Source of the DNA: Arachis hypogaea
Lineage: Eukaryota > Streptophyta > Magnoliopsida > Fabales > Fabaceae
Length of the DNA stretch: 64,000 nucleotides
NCBI RefSeq assembly: GCF_003086295.3
Contig: NC_092054.1
Location: 58,939,546-59,003,545, forward strand
Reading direction: 5' to 3'
Shown here: positions 36,545 through 46,037 of the stretch, one piece after another
Layout of the letters: each line of letters begins with the position of its first letter
How positions within the stretch are numbered: the first letter of the stretch is position 1
Translations under genes and position numbers: made by a program
Notes under the pieces: model-generated
The model's database searches: none
Told to the model about the DNA's origin: nothing
Seen by the model: the letters and a program-made list of their open reading frames with translations, nothing else

Positions 36545-36676
36545 ACTATTTTATATTTTTTATCCGTAGAATTATTAATTTATTATCTTATTAGTAACAA
36601 ACTTAAATAATTATATTTATAATTTTTATATTAACTTTGTGGCCCTCTCAAAATTGTTTTTCAAGCTCCGCCACTG

Positions 36677-37481
36677 AACTTATACGTTTACTTTTGTTAG
36701 TGATAAAAAACTATGACGTAAAATGACATCGCAACAATGATCAATGGTGGTGCAACAGTATGCAACAATCATTGGAAGAAAAGATGTCGTCATTCAAGTC
36801 ATAATATAAAGAGCATGAGCAATAGTCATGAAAATAAATCGAAAAGAAACAATATATGATGGTAGACCAATTATGGAATTAGATGTTTTTTTTGTTGATA
36901 CCAACAAAGATGAAGTTGAAGTTTCGTGGTGGATCTTTTATGATGGTAGTGATAACAATGATTGTAAGATGCATAAAGATGAAAAAGAGAAAGGGAATCA
37001 AGAAAGACAAATTGTAATGTGATGATAGATGATGGTCATGTGCAGAGAAGAAGTGAAAGATAGAGTAGAGGGTAATATAATGTTCATCGAAGAGGAACGA
37101 GAAAAGGGAGAAAGAAAAGAGAAAATGGGTATATTTTAAAACACTAAATTATGACAGGATTAGTTTAAATATTTTACCTTCAAATATAAATCTCGAGATT
37201 GAATTTGCAAATCAAATCTTTGTTTGATTTATTTTTTAATTAAAGATGAACATTATAATTCTCACAAAAATTTAAATTTATGTATTTTTTATTTTTCAAA
37301 ACAAAAAAAATTCAATTGTCAAAATATAAAATTCTAAACTTTTCAAACACACTCTTTAGTCTTTATTAATATTGGATAAAAGGCAAGTTTTGCGGGAATA
37401 GCAATGGGTACCTGTGAGAGAGGATATCCCTCTCCCACCCCATCGTTATTTATGAAAATATTCCGTTTATGCTCCATTTCC
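36677..37481. other. No gene seen; AT-rich spacer
   Basis: A 64-codon frame at 36828-37022 (acidic, DKDEVEVSWWIF-like) has no recognisable features and probably is chance. The stretch near 37400 (GGGAATAGCAATGGGTACC) resembles the ends of hAT-like repeats, but I found no partner. Confidence 0.45.
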
Positions 37482-37489
37482 ATTATGGA

Positions 37490-37692
37490 TAGGGATGGCA
37501 ATTTTCTCTGGCGGGACGGGTATCCGCGGGGATTTACCTGCCGGGGGACGGGGATGGGGAGATTTTTTCACCCGTAAGTGGGGGGCGGAGACGGGGATCC
37601 ACGAAATAAACGGGGTGGGGCGGGGAGCAAGGTCCCCGCCCCATGGAGACCCTTATAATACCTGCATATACAAAATTACTAAAATATCCCTA

Positions 37693-37745
<53 letters not shown>

Positions 37746-38951
37746 TTATGATTTCTGAAACCCTAACTCCTAACCCTCTCCTCTCTACCGGCCGTCACTC
37801 ACTCACTCTCCTCTCAAAACTCAGATTCTCCTTCTCTCTCTCTCCGTCCCTCCTCTATGTTCACCGCTGCTCACCATCGCTTACTGCCCTTATCCACTCT
37901 CACTGCCTTCACGCTCACCGCTGCTCACCGCCCTTGCCCTGGTCCCTTTCCTTTTTCTTAGATTCGCTCCGCCACCCTCTTCCACTCAGACACTCTCTCT
38001 GCCACCCTCCTTCACTTAGACACTCTTTCCGCCGTCTAGCACCTTCGTTCGCACTCACTCGCGCGCCTAACACCCAGCCCTAGGAGAAGCATTCTTCGCC
38101 TGACATCCAGCCCTAGGCAGTAACAGAAGCATTCTTTGCCGTCACCGTCTTCATTTTCTTCGTAGAGACAAAAGCTATTTATCTTCAGTGATTTTGTAAT
38201 TTTCATCTACTTGAAGCATTTTTTGTTTCTTTCATTAATTGTCTTGTGGTTTCTGTGATTTTCTTTGATTTTATTTGAATTTCAATCAATTATCTTGTGA
38301 TTTTACTTCATATATATATATATATGTCTTTCTCTTTTTTTAGTAATGCAGTGGCTAAAAAAAATTAGAATTGAATATTTGAAGTTGATTGTTATGTTGT
38401 GAGGATATATGGTTATGGATAGTTGAATATTTGAAATATTAATTTTTGAATATTTGAAGGATTTGGTTATGTTTTTTATGAAGGTTGAGGTGGATTTGCA
38501 GAAGATCTTTGATGGTTGATGGATGGTTTGTGAATTTTGTGTAAATTTTGTTTTTGGTTTAGTGATGGCCGAATATAATTGCTGTTTGATATGGTTGGTT
38601 GATTGATTTGGTATATGGTTGTGTTCAAATTGGAAGCATGAATACGAATGTTTTTATGGTTTGTGTAATTTTTGGTATTTGATTGATTTGGTTTGGGAAT
38701 AGATTATGAACTTATGAGTTATAACTAAATATTGTTGGTGATGAAGATTATGATTGTAATGATAATTGAAGATTTTTGTTTATTTCTCTGAATTTTTTAC
38801 TTTTTAAAGAATCCGCGGATATCCGCGGAGACTCAGATCCCCGGCGGATATGGAGTCCCCGTTACCCGTTGCGGGGATGGGGCGGGGACGGAGAGGGATT
38901 ATGGATGGCGGGGGCATGTCCCCACCCCATGGGGACCCGTTCCCATCCCTA
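37490..38951. mobile_element. Non-autonomous hAT-like element, 1462 bp, perfect 8-bp duplication
   Basis: Flanked by exact copies of ATTATGGA (37482-37489 and 38952-38959). Ends TAGGGATGGCAATTT and CCATCCCTA are inverted (TAGGGATGG shared). Both sub-terminal regions are unusually GC-rich (GGGACGGGTATCCGCGGGG; ATCCGCGGATATCCGCGG). The interior has a (TA)n run, a CT-rich leader-like part and AT-rich DNA. No transposase is encoded; the apparent frames are low-complexity. Confidence 0.9.
37694..37742. repeat. (TA)n microsatellite
   Basis: About 24 uninterrupted TA units within the non-autonomous hAT-like element. Confidence 0.95.
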
Positions 38952-39285
38952 ATTATGGATATCTATTTAATTCTCTTTATAGATAGTAGAAACTAGCGGA
39001 TATTTATAAATATTGTTTTTATTTTGTTTTTCTTTTAAATTTAACACAAAATGTATAATATAATCCTTTAAAAACTTAGTAAAGTTTGACATAAAGTAAC
39101 AATTCAAAATTTTAAGCACAATTTAATATAATCTAATATAAACATTAAATATCAAGTATGATAACTTATAACTTTTATATATAAGTATGAATTTTTTTTT
39201 TGATACATTTTCTCTTTATAAAAATTTTGATGGCTTCCATTTAATTCCCATTGAATATCTGTTTCTATAGGTATATTTTTGTCAC

Positions 39286-39307
39286 CGGGCCTGCTACACA
39301 TACAAGC
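39286..39307 (+). repeat. Left terminal inverted repeat of the MULE (core)
   Basis: CGGGCCTGCTACACATACAAGC up to 20 bases of core; the last nine, CATACAAGC, are identical to the right end read inward. Confidence 0.85.
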
Positions 39308-40048
39308 AAAAAGGCCTTACAAGTTATCCAAGCCCCCAGCCCACAAACATTCCACACGCGCAGAGAAGAGCATTGAATGGGGCATCATTTACACGCGCTC
39401 CACTCAAACGGTTACGCTTCGCGTAAACCGCCCCTTAATGGCAAACTCTTCCACTTCTTCCACTTCTTAAAGCCATTCAGAGAAAAAGCAAACGTTCCAT
39501 TTTCGAGCATCATTCGATACTGAAAATATACAACTCGTCGCTAATATTCGAAAATTTCATCAACACAACATAGAACTCTCGATCAAGAATCTCCAGAGAA
39601 AACAAAGCTATCATACTCAAGGTACGTTACATTACCATTCCTGTATATTTTCTACATTTCGAAATTGAAGAACTAGGTTTTACTGTTCTTCTACGTTGTT
39701 TTACGTTTTACTGTTCTTCTTGCTCTACGTCTCATTTTACAGTTTATGATGTTCTACTTGTTCTAGGTTTTACTGTTATTCTTGGTTCTATGTTACACTG
39801 TTCTTCTTAGTTCTTCTAGGTGTTACTGTTCTTGTTGTTCTAGTTCTTCTGGTAACTAATTTTTGGGGGTATATTCCGTAGTTTGGTGGGTGTATATGAG
39901 GTAATTTGTTGGGTGTATATGGCACAAATTGTTGGGTGTATTTTTCTGAACTGATATACTGTAATAGTCAGCAATTGCAACTGTTCTTATATTTGCTTGT
40001 CCATGGGTGTATATTGCTTGACCTTGTATATTGATGCGTGTTTGAGTG

Positions 40049-40190
40049 ATATCTGACTGATATATGGGTGTATCTGAATCATATCTATGGGTGTATCTTA
40101 CTGATATCTATGGATGTATCTGACTCATATCTATGGGTGTATCTGACTCATATATATGGGTGTATCTTACTGATAACTTTGGGTGTATTT
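40049..40190 (+). repeat. Minisatellite, about six units of 22-23 bp with GGGTGTAT
   Basis: Units of the form TATCTATGGGTGTATCTGAC repeat up to the splice acceptor just before the Ulp1 start codon. More loosely spaced copies of GGGTGTAT lie at 39885-40010. Confidence 0.85.
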
Positions 40191-41476
40191 TTCATTTCAG
40201 AAAAAATGGCAGCGAGAAACCAACCTGGAAGAAATGTAAGAACAAATATATGTCTTAGATGAAATCAGTTTTATATAATAGAAACATATCTGACTATAAT
40301 TTTATTTTTGTTTACAGCAAACCAAAGACCTTAAATGTGCAACACATTTGTTAAATGATAAATTCAGAAACATGAGTGAGGAGAAGAAAATGATTGTGAG
40401 GGATTTGGGATTCGGTGGCTTGATGCACATCCCACCACTAAGGGTGCATCACCAAGTGTTAAGGGAGCTGGCTAACAACTTCAAATTAGGGGAAAACAGA
40501 CTAGAAACCGGATACGGTTCTTTTAAAATAACACCAAAAAAATAGGTGATGCGCTTGGCATCAACGCAACAGGTAACTCGCTAAAAATTATAGGTGTATA
40601 TTAACTGACGCTTGGGTGTATTTTAGTTGATGCTTGGGTGTATTTGAACTGATATTCATACTTTGTTGTTTTCCTTTTCGTAGGAGATCTATTTTCTCAG
40701 AAAGTTGATTATAAGAAACTTTCTGAGGATGACAAAGAAATTTTTAGAAGATTCCAGGGTAAGACCCTCAAAAGTCTTACAGATGAGATGATGGATATTG
40801 GTGTTGGTAATGAAGAGGATCGCCTAATGTTCAAGAGGATTTTCATCCTCTATATACAGATGGCGTTCCTTTTACCAACGACAATAAACAAAATCTCGCA
40901 TGTGCACCTGGCCCTAATTTTTGAGATGGACACCATAACAGAGAGAAGCTGGGGAGGGCATATTTTGAGTTTTATCGTCAAGGGCATAACCGACTACAAG
41001 GAGAAAAAGAAAAAGGCAATTGATGGCTGCCTCTTTGCCCTGATGATAATTTATTTTCATCTTTCTAAAAATAAAGGCAAGAAGAGGGCTGAAAGACCGC
41101 CAAAACCCTGGATTGCCAACTGGAGTAAGGAGCAGTTGGACGAAAGAATGACGGTGGAAAGAGAGGAAAATATGGTAAGTGAACATAATATGTTGGGTGT
41201 ATTTTATTTACCTGAATGCTGCTAACTAAAATTTCTAATATTTCAGGGGATTGTAAAGATGGCGCAAACAAGAGAGAAAATGAAAAAAATAGAGAAAAAA
41301 GAAAAAAAAAACAAGAAATAAAAAAAACAAAAAAAAGGAAGGCAAGTTCAACATCGTCTTCGGAGCAAGAAACAACTGATAGTGACAGTTCTACCTCTGA
41401 GTCTGAGACTCAAGAAGACTCAGAGGATTCACCAAGTAAATAACCCAGCAAAAAGGGAAAAAAGTAAGTACCATAC

Positions 41477-41650
41477 TTGGGTGTATTTTCTTTATCGAGT
41501 TGGGTGTATTTTGTGGAACTATTTGGGTGTATTTTGTTTATGAAGTTGGGTGTATGTTGTTTATTAAGTTGGGTGTATTTCGTTTGTTGTGTTGGGTGTA
41601 TATTGTTCATTCAGTTGGTTGTATCATGTGCATTCATTTGGGTGCATTTT
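41477..41650 (+). repeat. Minisatellite, about seven units of 24 bp with TTGGGTGTAT
   Basis: Units such as AGTTGGGTGTATTTTGT repeat in one intron of the Ulp1-like gene. Short minus-strand frames here are artefacts. Confidence 0.85.
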
Positions 41651-43058
41651 ATATCTTTAGTATGTTCTAAATAATGATTGTTTGCCTTCCAGAATGGACT
41701 CCAAAAAAAAGGAAGAAGAGTCAAAAGGATGAGGATTCTGATTCAGAATCTGAATCAACTGATGAGTAATGTTCTGAAATTATTACTCCTTTCTCTTGGC
41801 TTAATTATCAAGATTTCGTGTATTAACTGAAGTGTCACTTATTAACTTATAGAAGCGAAGAATCATCACCGATGAAGAAGCAAAAAAAAAAAAGAAAAAG
41901 ACACAAAGAACACTAAAAAAGTAAACACTTCTTTGGATAATATTCTGTGATAAAATTAATTTTTTATTTCTGATTCATACTTATTTTTTCCACCCAGAAC
42001 ACAATCCAAAAAGAAAAAGGTTGTTGTTGAGCATTCATCTCCTGAAGAAGATCAATCCTATGATGGGTACAGTACTTCGTAAGCTATATTACCGTCTATC
42101 ATCATAATTATTTTTGTTAACATCTTCTTTTATGAATGTAGTGACAGATATGAAATAGAAAGTGAAGATCTAGATGAATTGTTAAGGGAAAATAATGAAA
42201 AATCCGCTGCAGAGTGGTATGTCTTGTTGGGGTGTATATTTCAGATTTTAGTGTGTTTTCTTTGCTAATAATTGTTTCTTGTTTCGCAGGGAGAAGGAAG
42301 CTGACATGCGATCGACAGAAGGTCGCTATGTCTCCTCTGAAACATAAGAAGCTTTATTTAATAAAATCTTTTTATCATGATTTACGTGTATCATATTTTG
42401 TCTGAATAACATGAAATCTGTTTAGAATACCAGACGTGAACTTGGGAAGTGATGATCCTTCCTCTCAAGGACACACAGAACAAAGTAGTGTAAACAGGCC
42501 TGCAGAGAACATGTAATTTCTCTTTCAAATAATCGTTACTTTTGTTCTTTTATTACCTTCTACTTCTAATTCTGTATATATTTTTTTTTAGAAAAAAAAG
42601 CCCTTTATTATTTTATTCGAGAAAAAAAAGGCAGGAAAAAAAAGCAAAAACTGCAAGTATGTAAGTTCTCAAAAAACAAAGCTTGTCTTCCTTTTGAATT
42701 GTTTGGGTGTATTTTTTCACTCTCTTTGGGTGTATTTTAGATTGAGTCTGGTTCAAGAGTCAGCTAGTGAGCTGGCTGATTCGAATATAATGGTTGTGAG
42801 GGAAGAGACACCGTTGGAAGTGCTTGCAATGTGAGGTTTTCAAGAATATTTCAACCTTATAACCTTATTATTTTCAAAGGCGTTGTTAACCTTTCATTTT
42901 TCTTCTTGTATTCAAGTTTTCGTGTCAGTGTCCCAAACAACCACCGTGCCGGAATTTGAAGAAACACCTGAGACAGAATTTCAACCAACCCCTCTACTAC
43001 AAATTGAAGGAACTACAAAAACGTAAGAAATAGTATTGGGTGTATATTTGTTTTGAGT

Positions 43059-43450
43059 TTGGGTGTATATTGGGTTACAGTTCGGGTGTATATTGGGTTA
43101 CAGTTTGGGTGTATATTGTTCCTGAATAGTTTTTTTCGTCATGATTAATTTGATGTGCCGTGCAGCACTCCTGAACCCCCCCCAACAACTTGAAGAAAGC
43201 ACAGCCACACTTCCCCCAGCTCCATCTAAAAGGTAAGTTCATTAGTGTAAAATCAATGTACGGGTGTATATTGGGTTACAGTTTGGGTGTATATTGGGTT
43301 ACAGTTTGGGTGTATATTGTTCCCGAATAGTTTTTTTTATGTCATGATTAATTTTATGTGCCGTGCAGCACTCCTGAACCCCCCCCCCCAAAAAAAAAAC
43401 TTGAAGAAAGCACACCCACGCTTCCCCCAGCTCCATCTAAAAGGTAAGTT
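43059..43450 (+). repeat. Tandem duplication of an intron-exon unit (about 203 bp)
   Basis: The segment with GGGTGTATATTGGGTTACAG, the acceptor GTGCAG, the exon CACTCCTGAACCCC...CTCCATCTAAAAG and its GTAAGTTCAT donor occurs twice, at about 43059-43260 and 43261-43450. The two exon copies differ mainly in their C and A runs. Confidence 0.85.
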
Positions 43451-45862
43451 CATCAGACTAAAATCAATCTTTACTTATCATCCGTATATTCTTACTCTTA
43501 TAATACGTTATACATGATCACGTAGTTATCCAGCCACAGAAGATGCTGTTGCCCTGATGATGATGGCACGGACAGCATCGTATGTTCCTAAAACAGATCT
43601 AATGCCATCATTCAGCCTTGGCTTCACTGATTTAAGCCAAGAAGAAGAAGCAACGCAGGAAGGAGCGTCAACACAGGAGGCAGACATGGCAAAAACTCCA
43701 AAAATTGCAAATTTGCTAGAACAATTAGAGGATTTGGTACAAAAAAATAGCAAGCAGTGTGGCGAAAGAAGAAAGTAAAAGTCCACACATTCAAAAGGAG
43801 ACTGGCGGAGAAAGTTCTGGGAAGTTTGAAACTCCTGCGGGAATAAATCAGAATACGGGTGATATGAAAGAGAAGTGCTACATCTGGGGGACGCGAGTGA
43901 AGACATACGCAGATGGCAGTACTAACGAGTTTGACAACGTGTGCACTCTGATTACCCAAGATAAATACATTTTGAATAGAATGCACCTTGCATTGCTCCA
44001 GGGAGGAAGTTATATAGAATCTGAGGTAATATTAGAATAACATTAATGTTTTAACACCAAAGTTAACTGCAATGTTTATTAATGTAAATTGATTTTGGCA
44101 TATATTTCTAGATTGTATCTGCCATGTGCCTCATCCTCAACCAGAAAAATGATAAAAGGTTTCAAGAACAAGTATACTGTCTCCCCCTGATATTGTGGTA
44201 AGTGTTACTTCTACGAATTTTGGCTGTATTTTCTCTATTCCTTAGGGTGTATATTCTCTGATCAACGGGTTTGTTTTTGTATTCATTTGGGTGTATTTTT
44301 TACGTTCAATTGGGTGTAAGTTGTGTAGTCATTTGGGTTTATTTAAAGTATTCACTTGGGTGTATTTTCAGTATTTCATTTGTTGTTTCACAATTGTTGC
44401 AGAGCATGGCCATTTCGAAGCACCCAAACGGGGAATTCATATCACCTAAAACCAATAAAGAATTCAAGGTGGAAGACTACCCAATGTTTATTCCCTTCAT
44501 AGATGCAAAAAAATTAACTTCGCATCGATATGTAAGTTTTCATTTATAAAATTTGTTAGTACCGTTCTTTACTTATATGCCAAATAAAATAACACACTGT
44601 TGAAATGTGGCAATCCTTCAGATTTTTGCACCTGTTTGCTACTCAGGCCATTGGTGGTTATGGGTGATTGATACAACAAAGCGAAGATTTTATATACTTG
44701 ACCCGCTACACAAGAAAGCTCCAAGCAATGAGAGAAAGCAGCTTAATAAATTCACTGTAAGTTGGCTCTGTGTTCTTTATTTTAATAGATAGGTGTATTT
44801 TAATTCAATATAAGGTGTATGTATGTTTTGCTTTGGGTGTAAGTATGTTCTCTTTTGGGTGTATTTCATTCGGGTGTATTACTGATTTGTTTTGTTTTTT
44901 AAGGGATATGTAATTTCAAGAATTAGAACATATGCCGGCGGGGCACCTCTGAAGAAAAAGGAGAATGAGTTGGAAATTAAAGCAACATACGTTAATATCT
45001 CAGGCCAAAAATCAAGGTATAAATTTGTGACTCTGAACATTAAACTTTCCTAAATGAGATTTGTAATTTATTTTCTTCGTTTTCAGCTATGACTGTGCTA
45101 TTTACGTTATAAAGTGGCTTGAGTTAATTGAGCCCGAAAACATTAAAAGGGCGAAGTATGAATGGGATAATTGGCCACAGGTAACTGTCTTTAAAACTAT
45201 ATAACTCTGTATTACTTTACTGAATCAATATTGTTGTTTAAACAAAATATACTTTTTAATTGTAGGACGAGGTGGACCACTATAGAGTAGAATATGCTTC
45301 GCGGATACTATTCAGTGAAATGAATAAAGAGAGAGATCAAGCAATTAGAGCGAGTAATGCAATAAGACTGTCCAATCCATCCTCAGTATTATTGAGTCTA
45401 TTTTGTCAGATAAATTCTACTGATATAGAAACTAAGTAATCTAACTGCTAGCTAGTTTGTAAATTGAACAAATGCTGTAAAAATTTGCCATTTATAAACA
45501 ACTTCTATTCAATGAAATTTTTTTCCATAGTTTAACTGTCTGTGCTGTTAAACTGTCTGTGCTGTATTCAAAAGCTCTGTATTACAGGTGGTAAAATATG
45601 AAGGAAAACATCAAGGCAGATCTAAACACAAATTATAAACTTTTACACCGAACGGAAGTTTAATATAAACCCAAGATTGCTTAAATATACACCCAAACTG
45701 TTTGTGCTGTTAAACTGTCTGTGCTGTATTCAAAATGTATGAATTACATGTACTATAATATGAAGAAAAATATCAAATCAAATATACACCCATAACCTGC
45801 GATTTTTTACACCCAAAGAAAGTTGAATATACACCCTGAGATCTACCCTCCTGATGCTTTGA

Positions 45863-45941
45863 GCCTAAAACCCTGAACCCTAAACACTTAAAACCTAAAC
45901 CCTTACCCCTAACCTGTAAACCCTAAAACCCTGAACCCTAA
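45863..45941. repeat. Telomere-like CCCTAAA block, degenerate
   Basis: Words CCTAAAACCCTGAACCCTAA, ACCTAAACCCTTACCCCTAA and CCCTAAAACCCTGAACCCTAA-like units run for about 80 bp between the two convergent MULE genes. They resemble the plant telomere unit CCCTAAA with substitutions. Confidence 0.7.
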
Positions 45942-46037
45942 TATTATATATATGTATCTATATGTAGAATGTGAATCACAAGAAAATTCACAAAAATACA
46001 CCCAAAAGAACAGTGCTTTTACACCCATATTCTGTAA

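Larger units (their letters stand above)
30648..36676 (+). mobile_element. hAT-superfamily transposon, about 6 kb, decayed
   Basis: Left terminus AGTGGCAGAAATTGAAAAA (30653 on) and right terminus CAAGCTCCGCCACTG (to 36676) are inverted copies of one hAT end (CAGTGGCGGAGCTTG read inward on the right). The interior encodes a hAT transposase (34089-36544). TGAACTTA occurs at 30640-30647 and at 36675-36682, a possible 8-bp duplication, but the left copy is offset by six bases from the end defined by the inverted repeat. The first 3.4 kb is AT-rich and contains smaller nested repeats. Confidence 0.8.
40206..45439 (+). pseudogene. Ulp1/C48 SUMO protease-like gene carried by the MULE (multi-exon, frame-damaged)
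   Basis: The first exon 40206-40235 (MAARNQPGRN) joins 40318-40572, 40684-41174, then short Lys/Ser/Glu-rich exons, then 43525-45439. The N-terminal part (LLNDKFRNMSEEKKMIVRDL, FRRFQGKTLKSLTDEMM, IQMAFLLPTTINK) is a conserved region of unknown function found with plant transposon Ulp1 proteins. The C-terminal part is a C48 cysteine protease: catalytic His in SGHWWLWVID (codon near 44649), Asp in FYILDPL, Cys in SYDCAIYVIKWLE (codon near 45094), then a stop at 45437. The family cleaves SUMO or related tags. Homopolymer frameshifts occur at 40535-40541 (seven A where eight keep the frame) and near 43741-43747, plus more in the Lys-rich linker near 41320. The catalytic exons look intact. It may be a pseudogene, or an assembly with A-run errors. 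Confidence 0.82.

Noticed and set aside
36828..37022. Short acidic ORF as a host gene
   Set aside because: No motif, no introns or neighbours to support it, and AT-rich surroundings.
37748..38083. 111-codon Ser/Leu/His-rich frame
   Set aside because: Low-complexity CT-rich DNA inside a non-autonomous hAT-like element; no recognisable domain.
37370..39276. A second, larger hAT-like element around the 37490-38951 insertion
   Set aside because: GGGAATAGCAATGGGTACC at 37398 suggested an end, but no matching inverted terminus or duplication was found on the right.
40049..41650. CRISPR-like array (short repeats with spacers in the GGGTGTAT region)
   Set aside because: Units are 22-24 bp with no unique spacers, sit in introns of a plant transposon gene, and there are no cas genes. 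They are minisatellites.
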